This document shows, piece after piece, positions 50,858 through 59,997 of a stretch of 64,000 bases of DNA (position 1 is its first letter; the number at the start of each line of letters is the position of its first letter). This DNA is from Nonomuraea sp. PA05. GTDB lineage: Bacteria > Actinomycetota > Actinomycetes > Streptosporangiales > Streptosporangiaceae. The position numbers were made by a program, and so were the translations under genes. The stretch lies in NCBI RefSeq assembly GCF_008086045.1, contig NZ_VSEY01000020.1, positions 124,001 through 188,000 of the forward strand, written 5' to 3'. Below the pieces are notes generated by a model. It was not told where the DNA came from. It saw nothing but the letters and a program-made list of their open reading frames with translations, and made no database searches.

Positions 50858-51667
50858 GTGACTAGGATCACCGCTTGGCGGCGGCATCCCCTCGCGAGAT
50901 ATGCCGTCCTGATTTTGGCGTTGGCGCTGGTCGGGATGGTATACGCCGCCTTTGTCCAGGCGGGTAAGCCTGCCGACGCGGCACTGGCGACAGGCAAGGT
51001 CGATGACGTGGCCGAGGGCAGGAGCCTGTTCGAAGCGCACTGCATGAGCTGCCACGGCACCAACGCGCAGGGCACCCAGACGGCGCCCACGCTCATCGGC
51101 GTCGGCGCCGCGGCCGTCGACTTCCAGATGAGCACCGGCCGCATGCCGGCCGGCGCGCCCGGCCCGCAGGCGCCGCGCAAGCCGCTGGCCCCCTGGGTCA
51201 ACGAGACCACGACGCGGCAGATCGCGGCCTACGTGCAGTCGCTCGGCGGCGGCCCGCAGGTCCCGCCCGCGGAGCACGTCGATCCCAAGCTCGGTGACGC
51301 CGGCAAGGGTGGCGAGCTGTTCCGCGCCAACTGCATCCAGTGCCACAACTGGGTCGGCGCCGGTGGTGCGCTGACGCAGGGCAAGTACGCACCCAACCTC
51401 AACGAGTCGACGCCGACGCAGATCTACGAGGCCATGGTCACCGGTCCGCAGGCCATGCCGGTCTTCAACGACACGACGATCACGCCCGAAGAGAAGCGCA
51501 GCATGATCGCCTACATCACCCAGGTTCGCGAGCAGCGGGACCCGGGTGGTTTCGGACTCGGCCGCATTGGCCCGGTCACCGAAGGTCTCGTAGCGTTTGT
51601 GGTGGGCATCGCAGCCCTCGCACTAGCCGCCATCTGGATCACCGCGAAGAAGCGACAGAAGTCATGA
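50858..51667 (+). CDS. qcrC: diheme cytochrome c of the bc1 complex
   Basis: 269 residues. One N-terminal signal anchor (YAVLILALALVGMVYAAF), two heme motifs CMSCH (C62) and CIQCH (C159), and a C-terminal membrane helix (GLVAFVVGIAALALAAIWI). The double-heme form lets bc1 pass electrons directly to cytochrome aa3 in the actinobacterial supercomplex. GTG 50858 follows AAGGAA. Its stop overlaps qcrA (ATGA). Confidence 0.97.
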   Translation: MTRITAWRRHPLARYAVLILALALVGMVYAAFVQAGKPADAALATGKVDDVAEGRSLFEAHCMSCHGTNAQGTQTAPTLIGVGAAAVDFQMSTGRMPAGAPGPQAPRKPLAPWVNETTTRQIAAYVQSLGGGPQVPPAEHVDPKLGDAGKGGELFRANCIQCHNWVGAGGALTQGKYAPNLNESTPTQIYEAMVTGPQAMPVFNDTTITPEEKRSMIAYITQVREQRDPGGFGLGRIGPVTEGLVAFVVGIAALALAAIWITAKKRQKS

Positions 51668-52776
51668 CAGACAACGAGCACGAGATCGAGCAGCCGGATG
51701 AGCGCGTGCCCAAGCGCGTCATCGGCACTCCCGCACCGGGCACCTCGATGCTCGGCACCGCGGAAACGGCGGAGGCCGACCAGGAAGTCCCCGGCGTGAC
51801 GCTGCAGGACCCGGCCAAGGCCCGCAAGGCCGAGAAGATCGTGGCGCTCTGCTTCACGATCACGTTCCTCGCGGCCATCGCGTTCATCATCTCCTACGTG
51901 TACTTCCAGGTCGGCAGCCCCGAGGCGACGGGCAACTCCAACCTGGCGCTGGGCAGCTCGCTCACCATCGCGATCCTGGGTCTGGCGGTCGGCATCGTGA
52001 TCTGGGTCCGCCAGATCATGCCGAAGTACTCCCTGATCCAGGAGCGCCACACGATGGCCTCCGACGAGCCCGACCGCGACGTCGTCGCGGAGACCTTCGT
52101 CCGGGGCGCCAACGAGAGCGGCTTCGTCAAGCACAAGCTGCTGCGCCGCACGCTGCTGCTGGCGGCCGCGCCGCTCGGCCTCGTGCCGCTGGTGCTGCTG
52201 CGCGACCTCGACAACAGCCCGATGCCGGGCGCTCGGTTCAACGAGGAGCTCCGGCACACGGTGTGGGGCGAGAAGAACAAGGAGGGCAAGCCGCTCAGGC
52301 TCGTCGTCGAGGGCACCGGCCAGCCCATCAGGGCCGCCGACTTCAACTCGCCCGGCGGCATCCTGTCGGTCGTCCCCGAGGGCTACGAGCACGATCTGAA
52401 CGCGCTGGCCAAGGCCACGCTGATCCTGATCAAGTTCCGTCCTGACGAGATCAAGGGCGGCACCAGGCTCAACTGGACCCACGACGGCATCGTCGCGTAC
52501 TCCAAGATCTGCACCCACGTGGGCTGCCCCGCCGCACTCTACGAGCAGAACACCCACCACATCCTCTGCCCGTGCCACCAGTCGACGTTCGACGCGGCCG
52601 ACGGCGCCAAGGTCATCTTCGGTCCGGCCGCCCGGCCGCTGCCGCAGCTGCCGATCAGCGTCGACGCCGAGGGCTACCTCATCGCCCAGGGCGACTTCGA
52701 GGTGCCGGTCGGTCCCAGCTACTGGGAGCGCGGTGACGCGGAGGCCGCGGCCAGGGAGAAGGGAGGCCAGGCATGA
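51664..52776 (+). CDS. qcrA: Rieske iron-sulfur subunit of bc1
   Basis: 370 residues. Long N-terminal soluble extension, three membrane helices (TFLAAIAFIISYVYFQV, LTIAILGLAVGIVIWV and LLLAAAPLGLVPLVLL), then the Rieske domain with CTHVGC and CPCHQSTFD ligands. Actinobacterial QcrA has this extra helix arrangement. ATGA overlaps on both sides show coupled translation with qcrC and qcrB. Confidence 0.97.
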   Translation: MTDNEHEIEQPDERVPKRVIGTPAPGTSMLGTAETAEADQEVPGVTLQDPAKARKAEKIVALCFTITFLAAIAFIISYVYFQVGSPEATGNSNLALGSSLTIAILGLAVGIVIWVRQIMPKYSLIQERHTMASDEPDRDVVAETFVRGANESGFVKHKLLRRTLLLAAAPLGLVPLVLLRDLDNSPMPGARFNEELRHTVWGEKNKEGKPLRLVVEGTGQPIRAADFNSPGGILSVVPEGYEHDLNALAKATLILIKFRPDEIKGGTRLNWTHDGIVAYSKICTHVGCPAALYEQNTHHILCPCHQSTFDAADGAKVIFGPAARPLPQLPISVDAEGYLIAQGDFEVPVGPSYWERGDAEAAAREKGGQA

Positions 52777-54431
52777 GTGAGCTGAAGGCCGTACCGAAGG
52801 CCATCGCCGGGCCGTCGAACTTCCTCGACGAGCGCCTTGGCGGCGCCAACGCCCTCAAGCGCAACCTGCGCAAGATCTTCCCTGACCACTGGTCGTTCCT
52901 GCTGGGCGAGATCGCGCTCTACTCCTTCGTCATCCTGCTGCTGACCGGCACGTTCCTGACGCTCTGGTTCAAGCCCAGCATGATGGAGGTCGCCTACGAC
53001 GGCTCGTACGCGCCGCTCAAGGGCGTCATGATGTCCGAGGCCTACGCGTCGTCGCTGGAGATCAGCTTCGACGTCCGGGGTGGTCTGCTCATCCGGCAGA
53101 TGCACCACTGGGCGGCCCTGCTCTTCGTGGCCGGCATGATGGTCCACGCGCTGCGGGTGTTCTTCACCGGCGCGTACCGCAAGCCGCGCGAGATCAACTG
53201 GATCATCGGCGTGCTCCTGCTGACGCTGGCGCTGGCCGAGGGCCTGACCGGCTACTCCCTCCCCGACGACCTGCTCTCCGGCGCCGGTCTGCGGATCACC
53301 GAGGGTGTGGCGATCTCGCTGCCGCTGGTGGGCACGTACATCACGTTCTTCCTGTTCGGCGGGGAGTATCCGGGCGAGGACGTCATCGCCCGCTTCTACT
53401 CGCTGCACATCCTGCTCATCCCCGGCATCATCCTGGCGCTGGTCACGGCGCACATGGTGCTCATGTGGGTGCAGAAGCACACGCAGATGCCGGGCAAGGG
53501 CCGCACCAACCAGAACGTCGTCGGCGCGCCGTTCTACCCGGCGTTCATGCTCAAGGCCGGCGCGTACTTCCTGTTCACGCTCGGCGTGATCAGCGGCCTG
53601 GCGACGTTCACCCAGATCAACCCGATCTGGCTGTTCGGCCCGTACACGCCGGCCGACGTGTCGGCGGGTTCGCAGCCCGACTTCTACATGGGCTTCCTCG
53701 AAGGCGCGCTGCGCATCATGCCGCCGTGGGAGATCAACCTCTTCGGCACCTCCCACGCGGGCACGCTGCCGCTGAGCGTCATCATCCCGGCGCTGGTGCC
53801 GATGGGCATCATCATGACCGGCCTGGCGCTGTACCCGTTCCTGGAACGGTGGGTCACCGGCGACAACCGCGAGCACCACGTCGCCGACCGCCCGCGCAAC
53901 AACCCGCACCGCACCTCGATCGGCATCTCCGCGATGACGTTCTACGGTGTGCTGTGGCTGCTCGGCGCCAACGACGAGATCGCGGCCAACTTCCACGTCA
54001 GCCTGAACCACACGACCTACGCGGGCCGTGTGCTGATCTTCGTCGCGCCGGCGCTGGCGTACCTGATCACCTACCGCATCTGCCTCGGCCTGCAGCGCTC
54101 CGACCAGGCGATCATCTCGCACGGTGTGGAGTCCGGCGTGATCAAGCGCCTGCCGCACGGTGAGTTCATCGAGGTCCACACGCCGCCGTCGGACGACATC
54201 GAGGCTCACATGCGCGGCAAGGAAGCCGTGCCGATGCTGCCGGTGGGCGAGGACACCTCGGGCATCCCGCCGAAGGGCATGCGCGGGCCGCTCGGCAAGC
54301 TGCGCGGGCGCATGTCCAAGGCCTACGGCGGGGAGAAGATCCCGCTGGAGGACGGGCACGGGCACGAGCACGACGACGAGCACGCCGCCATCGGCAGTGG
54401 TGGGGGCGAGGACCGCAGCATCACGCACTGA
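52773..54431 (+). CDS. qcrB: cytochrome b subunit of bc1
   Basis: 552 residues. Heme b histidines in MHHWAALLFVAGMMVHALRV and HILLIPGIILALVTAHMV, PEWY-like quinol loop in FGPYTPADVS region and long charged C-terminal extension (KLRGRMSKAYGGEKIP) seen in actinobacteria. It is the target protein of bc1 inhibitors in mycobacteria. The ATG overlaps the qcrA stop. A 14-bp hairpin follows 20 bases after the stop. Confidence 0.97.
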   Translation: MSELKAVPKAIAGPSNFLDERLGGANALKRNLRKIFPDHWSFLLGEIALYSFVILLLTGTFLTLWFKPSMMEVAYDGSYAPLKGVMMSEAYASSLEISFDVRGGLLIRQMHHWAALLFVAGMMVHALRVFFTGAYRKPREINWIIGVLLLTLALAEGLTGYSLPDDLLSGAGLRITEGVAISLPLVGTYITFFLFGGEYPGEDVIARFYSLHILLIPGIILALVTAHMVLMWVQKHTQMPGKGRTNQNVVGAPFYPAFMLKAGAYFLFTLGVISGLATFTQINPIWLFGPYTPADVSAGSQPDFYMGFLEGALRIMPPWEINLFGTSHAGTLPLSVIIPALVPMGIIMTGLALYPFLERWVTGDNREHHVADRPRNNPHRTSIGISAMTFYGVLWLLGANDEIAANFHVSLNHTTYAGRVLIFVAPALAYLITYRICLGLQRSDQAIISHGVESGVIKRLPHGEFIEVHTPPSDDIEAHMRGKEAVPMLPVGEDTSGIPPKGMRGPLGKLRGRMSKAYGGEKIPLEDGHGHEHDDEHAAIGSGGGEDRSITH

Positions 54432-54451
54432 TTCTGACGCCACACACCGCG

Positions 54452-54484
54452 CGGGCCCGGACGAGTTTCCCTCGTCCGGGCCCG
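54452..54484 (+). terminator. hairpin terminator after qcrB
   Basis: CGGGCCCGGACGAG (54452-54465) and its complement (54471-54484) with a TTTCC loop. Perfect 14-bp stem, no T-tract. Confidence 0.9.
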
Positions 54485-54845
54485 TCGGCGTTCGCGCCCT
54501 CCGGCGGCATGGGGCGAGTGCGGCTTGGGCGGCCATCGGCGGTCGGGAGGGTGCGGCACGCGACGGCCGAGTCGTGGCGCAGGGTGGCGTGCGGCGCGAT
54601 GGCGCGATGGATGGTGGCGTGCGAGGGCGGTGCGCGATGCACGGCGTGCGGCGCGATGCGCGGCGGCGCGGTGCGTGGCGGCCCGAGGCGCGGTACTCGC
54701 AGCGCTACGGGTGCGGCAGGCAGCCTGTGGCGTGGCGCACGCGGGGCCTGTGGCGTGGCGCACGCGGGGCCTGTGGCGTGGCGCACGCGGGGCCGGGGGT
54801 GCGGCGTGGCGCGGCCCGAGGTGGACGTGAGCCGCGGGAAGGCGG
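54485..54845. other. gene-poor, G-rich region between qcrB and the RAM gene
   Basis: About 360 bases with strong strand asymmetry: the plus strand is rich in G and words such as GTGGCG, GCGTGCG and GCGCGATG. No reading frame looks like a protein. It contains the 23-bp repeat at 54724-54792. It could be decayed sequence, a non-coding RNA or structured spacer. Confidence 0.6.
54724..54792. repeat. 23-bp perfect tandem repeat, three copies
   Basis: A 23-bp unit beginning CCTGTGGCGTGG and ending CGCGGGG is repeated three times without change at 54724-54746, 54747-54769 and 54770-54792. A fourth, decayed copy may follow. Runs of four G recur every 23 bases. Confidence 0.92.
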
Positions 54846-55133
54846 TCAGTCGGACTCGGGGAAGCCGATCGAGAAGGCCGCGTCCAGGTCGTGCTTGGAG
54901 TAGGCGCGGAAGGCGATGTGCGTCTCGGTGTGCAGCACCCCGGCGACCTTGTTGATCCGCCCCGGCACCACCTCGGCGATCTCCTCGTACGCCGCGACCC
55001 GCACCATCGCCAGCAGGTCGTACTCGCCGGTGATGGAGTAGACCTCGCTGACTCCCTCGATCTCGGCGATCGTCTGGGCGACCTCCGGGATCCGGTCTAC
55101 CTCTGCATTGATGTGGACGATAGCCGTGACCAT
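54846..55133 (-). CDS. stand-alone RAM (Lrp/AsnC ligand-binding) domain protein
   Basis: 95 residues comprising one Lrp/AsnC effector domain (TAIVHINAEVDRIPEVAQTI, GVSEVYSITGEYDLLAMVRV and AGVLHTETHIAF) without a DNA-binding helix-turn-helix. Such proteins bind amino acids and may regulate full-length Lrp proteins or enzymes. ATG 55133 lies 6 bases after TAGAGT (55145-55140), so the message is probably leaderless. It is downstream of the exonuclease fusion on the same strand. Confidence 0.93.
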   Translation of the reverse strand: MVTAIVHINAEVDRIPEVAQTIAEIEGVSEVYSITGEYDLLAMVRVAAYEEIAEVVPGRINKVAGVLHTETHIAFRAYSKHDLDAAFSIGFPESD

Positions 55134-55150
55134 GTATCAACTCTATCGTT

Positions 55151-56875
55151 TCACCTCAAAGGTCGCCCCTCCCGAGGGCGGCGTTGGTCGAGATGCCGGT
55201 AAGCGAGGTCAATGCGAGCCTTGTGCCGGCCCGCGCCGTGCACCGGCAGGCTCCACTCGCCGTCCACCTCCACCAGCCGCAGCCCCGGCGACTCCAGCCA
55301 GCGCAGGATGCACTCCGTCTCCTCGGCGCTGGCCGCGGGGACGGGGCCCGGGCCAGGGATGACGACCTCGGCGGTGGCCTTCAGCGAGGCGACGAAAGGG
55401 GTCGGATGGGCGCCCTTCGGCATGACCCCGGCCGCGGCGAGGCGGCCGTGGCGGACCACGTGGATGTCCCAGCCGCCGCCGAAGGCCGGGCTGGCGGCCA
55501 CGAGCTGCGGGATGCGGGTGATGGCGCTGAGCCGCTGCATGCGCGCCGCCGTACGGACGAAGGAGGCCAGCCGGTCACGATCGACCGACGCCTCCTCGTA
55601 ACGCTGCTCGACCGACAGGCGCTCCATGCGGGCCGACACGGCGCTGAAGACGGGGGAGGCGTCGAGGGTCATGGCGCGGCGGGCGCTCTCGACGTGCACG
55701 GCGTACTCCTCGGGGCTCTGCCTGCCCTCGCAGGGCGCGCCGCAGCGGCCCATCTCGTGCAGCACGCACGCCGCCCGCCTGGTGCGCAGCGTGACCGGCT
55801 GGGTGCACTGGCGCAGCGGGACGGCCTCGTGCAGCGCGATGCGGGCGTCGTCGGCCTGACGGGTGCTGGTGAAGGGGCCGAGGTAGGTGGCGCCGTCGTC
55901 CTTGACCTCGCGCACGATCGACAGCCGCGGGAAGACGTCGGTGGTGAGCTTGAGCCACACCATCTTCTCCGGGAAGCGGGAGCGGCGATTGTAGCGGGGC
56001 TTGGCGCCGCCGATCAGGCGCAGCTCGCGCACCTCCGCCTCCAGCGCGGTGGAGCAGACGATGTGGCGCACCCGCTCGGCGATGCCGATCATCTCGCGGA
56101 TGCGGGGGCGGGTCTCGCCGGCGGTGAAGTAGGAGCGCACGCGGTTGCGCAGGTTGGTGCTCTTGCCGATGTAGAGGACCTCGCCGCGCTCGTCCTCGAA
56201 CAGGTAGACGCCGGGCGCGTGCGGCACCGACTCGGCGAGGTGGCGCTTGCGCTGCTGCTCGGGGGTGGGGGCGCGGACGAACGACTTGAGCTCCTCCAGC
56301 GTGTGCACCTGGAAGGACCCGGCCCGCTCGATCAGCCCGTGCAGCACGTCGACCGTGGCCCTGGCGTCCTGCAAGGCGCGGTGGCACGGCTCCGTGGGGC
56401 TGCGGAAGAACCTGGCCAGCGTGGCCAGCTTGGCGTTGGGCGTCTCGTCGCGGGTGAGCACGCGCCTGGCCAGATCGACGGTGTCGACGACCGGGTTGCC
56501 CGGCGGGGGATAGCCGAGCGCGGCGCACGCGGCCTTGACGAAGCGGGTGTCGAACCCGGCGTTGTGCGCCACCAGCGTGGACCCCCGGATGAACTCCAGG
56601 AAGCTCGGCAGCACCGACTCGATCTTGGGTGCGGCCATCACCATGGCGTCGGTGATGCCGGTCAGCACGGAGATGAACGGCGGGATCGGCCCCCCTGGGT
56701 CGACCAGCGTCGAGAACTCGCCGAGCACCTCGCCCGCCCGCACCTTGACCGCGCCGATCTCGGTGATGGCGTCCTCCGCCGGCGAGCCGCCGGTCGTCTC
56801 GAGGTCGAACACGACGAACGTGACTTCGCTCAGCGGCGTGCCGAGCTCGTCGAGAGTGCCTTGTACCGCGTCCAC
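55151..56875 (-). CDS. DEDDh exonuclease fused to a UvrC-like GIY-YIG nuclease
   Basis: 574 residues from GTG 56875. Residues ~15-190 are a DnaQ/DEDDh 3'-5' exonuclease (VVFDLETTGGSPAEDAITEIGAV, HNAGFDTRFVKAA and HRALQDARATVDVL). Residues ~215-300 are a GIY-YIG nuclease (PGVYLFEDERGEVLYIGKSTNLRNRV) and the rest follows UvrC with the UVR-like segment but without the C-terminal RNase H/HhH nuclease part. Mycobacteria have the same fusion, related to the Cho-type DNA repair nuclease. GTG 56875 is 8 bases after TATGGT (56889-56884). Confidence 0.94.
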   Translation of the reverse strand: MDAVQGTLDELGTPLSEVTFVVFDLETTGGSPAEDAITEIGAVKVRAGEVLGEFSTLVDPGGPIPPFISVLTGITDAMVMAAPKIESVLPSFLEFIRGSTLVAHNAGFDTRFVKAACAALGYPPPGNPVVDTVDLARRVLTRDETPNAKLATLARFFRSPTEPCHRALQDARATVDVLHGLIERAGSFQVHTLEELKSFVRAPTPEQQRKRHLAESVPHAPGVYLFEDERGEVLYIGKSTNLRNRVRSYFTAGETRPRIREMIGIAERVRHIVCSTALEAEVRELRLIGGAKPRYNRRSRFPEKMVWLKLTTDVFPRLSIVREVKDDGATYLGPFTSTRQADDARIALHEAVPLRQCTQPVTLRTRRAACVLHEMGRCGAPCEGRQSPEEYAVHVESARRAMTLDASPVFSAVSARMERLSVEQRYEEASVDRDRLASFVRTAARMQRLSAITRIPQLVAASPAFGGGWDIHVVRHGRLAAAGVMPKGAHPTPFVASLKATAEVVIPGPGPVPAASAEETECILRWLESPGLRLVEVDGEWSLPVHGAGRHKARIDLAYRHLDQRRPREGRPLR

Positions 56876-56950
56876 GAACCAAGACCATAGAGAGAAGGAC
56901 CGACAGGAACGAGTAAGCACCCCTCTTGATCCTTAGTTACCCTTCCCTTT
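56876..56950. promoter_or_regulatory. divergent promoters of the exonuclease and kinase genes
   Basis: In 75 bases there are two divergent leaderless promoters: TATGGT (56889-56884) for the exonuclease and TACCCT (56938-56943) 7 bases before the kinase ATG. Confidence 0.65.
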
Positions 56951-58447
56951 ATGTCCGCGGGAAGACTTGCCGGCCGATACACCCTGCTTCGTCCGCTGGG
57001 CGCGGGCGGCATGGGAAAAGTGTGGCTGGCCAGGGACGAGATGCTCGATCGCGATGTCGCGGTCAAGGAGCTCACGCTGCCCGAGGGCATGTCCGACAAG
57101 GAGCGCCACGACCTGGTGACCAGGGCCGTGCGCGAGGCGCAGGCGATGGCGCGGCTGCGCCACCCGGGCATCGTGGCGCTGCACGACGTGGTCGTCGAGC
57201 ACGAGCGGCCGTGGCTGGTCATGGAGCTGCTGCGGGGCCGCACGCTCGCCGACACCGTGCGCGAGTTCGGCCCCATGCCGCCTGAGTACGCCGCCAGGAT
57301 CGGCGCCGACGTGCTGGAGGCGCTGACGGTCGCGCACGCCCAGGGCATGCAGCACCGCGACGTCAAGCCGGGCAACGTGTTCCTGACCGAGAGCGGCCGG
57401 GTGGTGCTCACCGACTTCGGCATCGCCAGGCAGGAGGGCCAGGCCACGCTCACCGAGCAGGGGCTGACGATCGGCTCGCCCGGGTTCATCGCGCCCGAGC
57501 GGCTGGAGGGCCAGCCCGGCGGCCCGGCCAGCGACGTGTGGTCGCTCGGCGCGACGCTGCACATGGCGCTGAGGGGCGCACCCGCCTACGAGGGCTCGGC
57601 GGCCCAGCGCATCCGCGCCACGCTGACCCAGCCGGTGCCGCCCGTGCAGGGCGAGCTCGGGCCGGTGGTGACCGCGATGATGGCCTACCAGCCCGCCGCC
57701 CGTCCCGACCCGCGCGTGGCCGTCGAGGTGCTGCGGCAGGTCGCGGCGGGCCGTCCCGCGCCGCGGCTGCCCGCCGGCGCCGAGGTGACGGCGCCGGTCA
57801 AGGGGCGCCGCCGGGCCCTGCTCTGGATCGCCGCGGCGGCGGTGGTGGTGCTCGGGGGAGCGGGCGCGACGGGCTTCGTCCTGATGAACCGCGACGCGGG
57901 CGCCGCCGGCGCGTTCACCGTGCCGATGGACGTGTGCACGCTCATCGCCCCGCAGGCGGTCGGCGGGCTGCTCCGCACGCAGCAGCCGCCCGCGGGCAAG
58001 CCCGACTCCGACGAGGCGGGCCCCAAGTGCGGCTGGCCGCTGCAGGGCACCGGCGTGGGCCTCCAGGTGCAGCGCGACTCCGACACCGTGGACCCCTGGT
58101 CCATGACCGAGGCCTCGGCGCGCAGGCTGTTCACGAACCAGCAGCGCTACTGGGCCAAGTACGACACCGTCGACTGGAACTGGCCCGAGATCGGGGTGAC
58201 CAAGTCGACGCGGGCGACGCGCACGCCGGTGCGCCAGGTCACCGGCGTGGGCGAGGAGGCGTTCGGCTTCGAGCTGAAGGGACCGACGGGCCGCCTGGTC
58301 TCGGCGCACGTCTACTACCGGCTGGCCAACCTGGTGGTGAGCGTCGAGTACACGACGCTCTCCGACAAGCCGACCGACGAGGACATCAAGCAGGCGGCCC
58401 TGAAAGCCGCGCAGGCGAGCGAGCAGGCGTTGCGCGATGCCGGGTGA
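56951..58447 (+). CDS. transmembrane Ser/Thr protein kinase 1 of the kinase trio
   Basis: 498 residues. Complete Hanks-type kinase: LGAGGMGKVWLARD, VAVKE (K39), QHRDVKPGNVFL (D137), VLTDFGIAR, GSPGFIAPERL. One membrane helix (about 289-312, LLWIAAAAVVVLGGAGATGFV), then an external domain of about 180 residues with C329, C360-G-W, and QVTGVGEEAF. The same external module recurs in the next two genes. ATG 56951 lies 7 bases after TACCCT. Its stop lies 11 bases inside the next kinase gene. Confidence 0.95.
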   Translation: MSAGRLAGRYTLLRPLGAGGMGKVWLARDEMLDRDVAVKELTLPEGMSDKERHDLVTRAVREAQAMARLRHPGIVALHDVVVEHERPWLVMELLRGRTLADTVREFGPMPPEYAARIGADVLEALTVAHAQGMQHRDVKPGNVFLTESGRVVLTDFGIARQEGQATLTEQGLTIGSPGFIAPERLEGQPGGPASDVWSLGATLHMALRGAPAYEGSAAQRIRATLTQPVPPVQGELGPVVTAMMAYQPAARPDPRVAVEVLRQVAAGRPAPRLPAGAEVTAPVKGRRRALLWIAAAAVVVLGGAGATGFVLMNRDAGAAGAFTVPMDVCTLIAPQAVGGLLRTQQPPAGKPDSDEAGPKCGWPLQGTGVGLQVQRDSDTVDPWSMTEASARRLFTNQQRYWAKYDTVDWNWPEIGVTKSTRATRTPVRQVTGVGEEAFGFELKGPTGRLVSAHVYYRLANLVVSVEYTTLSDKPTDEDIKQAALKAAQASEQALRDAG

Positions 58448-59909
58448 CCTCTACCTGCTGGCGGGCCGTTACCGGCTGATCGAGCGGCTCGGGCAGGGCG
58501 GCGCGGGCACGGTGTGGCGGGCCATCGACGAGATGCTCGACCGGCAGGTCGCCGTCAAGCAGGTGCGCGTGCCCGACGGGCTGGACCCGCGGGAGCGGGC
58601 GGAGTTCGCCGACCGCGCCATGCACGAGGCGAGGTCCGCCGGACGGCTGCGCGACCCGGCCATCGTGCTCGTGCACGACGTGGTGCTCGAAGGCGGCCAG
58701 CCGTGGATCATCATGGACCTGACCACCGGCCGCTCGCTCGACAAGGTGATCAAGGAGCGGGGGCCGCTGCCGCCGGGCTTCGTGGCCGCCGTCGGGCTGC
58801 GCGTGCTGTCGGCGCTGGAGGTCGCGCACGCGCACGGCCTGCTGCACCAGGACGTCAAGCCCGCCAACATCCTGCTCGACGCCGACGGCTCCGCGATGCT
58901 CACCGACTTCGGCATCGCCGCGCCGATGGGCGGCAGGGGCGACATGTTCGGCAGCGCGGGCTCGCCCGGCTACATGGCTCCGGAGCGGCTCAACGAGCAG
59001 CCGTCAGGCCCGTCCGCCGACCTGTGGTCGCTCGGTGCGAGCCTCTACACGGCGGTGGAGGGGCGCGCGCCGTTCGAGCGGGCGCTGCCCGCCGCCGTCG
59101 CCGCCGCGGTGCTGCTGCACGAACCGCCGTTCCCCGCCAGGGCCGGGCGCGAGCTGGGCGGGCTGCTCATGGCCATGCTCGCCAAGGATCCCGCCGCCCG
59201 TCCCACGGCGGTCCAGGTCCGCCAGGCGCTGAGCGGGCTGGCCGGCCCGGGCGCGGCCCCCCAGCGCCCCGTGCGCAGGCGCAGGTGGTGGCTGCTGCCC
59301 GCCGTGCTCGCCGCCGTCGTGGCGCTGGGCGCGGGCGGCTGGTACGCCGCCGCCACGCTCGGCGGCAAGGAGATCGGCCGGTACGCCACCGCGCCCGACC
59401 CGTGCAGCCTGCTCACCGACGCCCAGGCCATCGGGTTCACCAAGGGCACCCCGGAACGCAGCCGCACCCGGCCCGGCGAGTGCCAGTGGCTCGTCCGCGA
59501 GGGCACGAACCCGGTACGCCGCCTGGTCGTGCGCGTCTGGGCCGAGCAGCCCACCAGGGACCTCGACGGCCCCGCCGTGGCCCAGCGCCGCTTCACCAGC
59601 GAGAAGAGCACGCGCGCCGCCGCCGAGGGCGTCAGCCAGCGGCAGGCGTACGGGCCGATCCGCGACGTCACCGGCGTCGGCGAGGTGGCGATCAGGCAGA
59701 ACGGCTTCAAGTTCTACCTCGACTCCGACCAGAGCGGCATGGCCGACAGCATCCTGCTCCTCCGCACGAGCAACCTGCTCGTGGAGGTGGTGTGGCACCG
59801 CGAGGACGTGGACGTCGAGGCCGCGCCAGGCAAGTCGGCCGAGGCGGTGGCCGACCCTGAGACGGCCGTGGCCGTGGCCCGGATGATCATGGCGGCGCTG
59901 GCGAAATGA
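58437..59909 (+). CDS. transmembrane Ser/Thr protein kinase 2 with HQD in place of HRD
   Basis: 490 residues. LGQGGAGTVWRAID, VAVKQ (K41), then HQDVKPANILL (residues 137-139, Arg of HRD replaced by Gln, so a non-RD kinase), LTDFGIAAP and GSPGYMAPERL. One membrane helix (about 284-305), then an external module with C323, C349-Q-W and DVTGVGEVAI. Non-RD kinases usually do not need activation-loop phosphorylation. It overlaps kinase 1 by 11 bases and is followed by the Pro-rich protein gene after 88 bases. Confidence 0.93.
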   Translation: MPGDLYLLAGRYRLIERLGQGGAGTVWRAIDEMLDRQVAVKQVRVPDGLDPRERAEFADRAMHEARSAGRLRDPAIVLVHDVVLEGGQPWIIMDLTTGRSLDKVIKERGPLPPGFVAAVGLRVLSALEVAHAHGLLHQDVKPANILLDADGSAMLTDFGIAAPMGGRGDMFGSAGSPGYMAPERLNEQPSGPSADLWSLGASLYTAVEGRAPFERALPAAVAAAVLLHEPPFPARAGRELGGLLMAMLAKDPAARPTAVQVRQALSGLAGPGAAPQRPVRRRRWWLLPAVLAAVVALGAGGWYAAATLGGKEIGRYATAPDPCSLLTDAQAIGFTKGTPERSRTRPGECQWLVREGTNPVRRLVVRVWAEQPTRDLDGPAVAQRRFTSEKSTRAAAEGVSQRQAYGPIRDVTGVGEVAIRQNGFKFYLDSDQSGMADSILLLRTSNLLVEVVWHREDVDVEAAPGKSAEAVADPETAVAVARMIMAALAK

Positions 59910-59997
59910 CAGGTAACCGTCGAGGATGCTGCAAGCACCTTGCAAGGGGTGTGACTACCATGTCTCCCCGCAAGTCAGGGCAACCCCAGGAGTCCCA

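Noticed and set aside
54525..54830. 101-codon frame in the repeat-rich spacer
   Set aside because: It is Arg/Ala/Gly-rich, follows the 23-bp repeats and has no ribosome site or homology-like motif.
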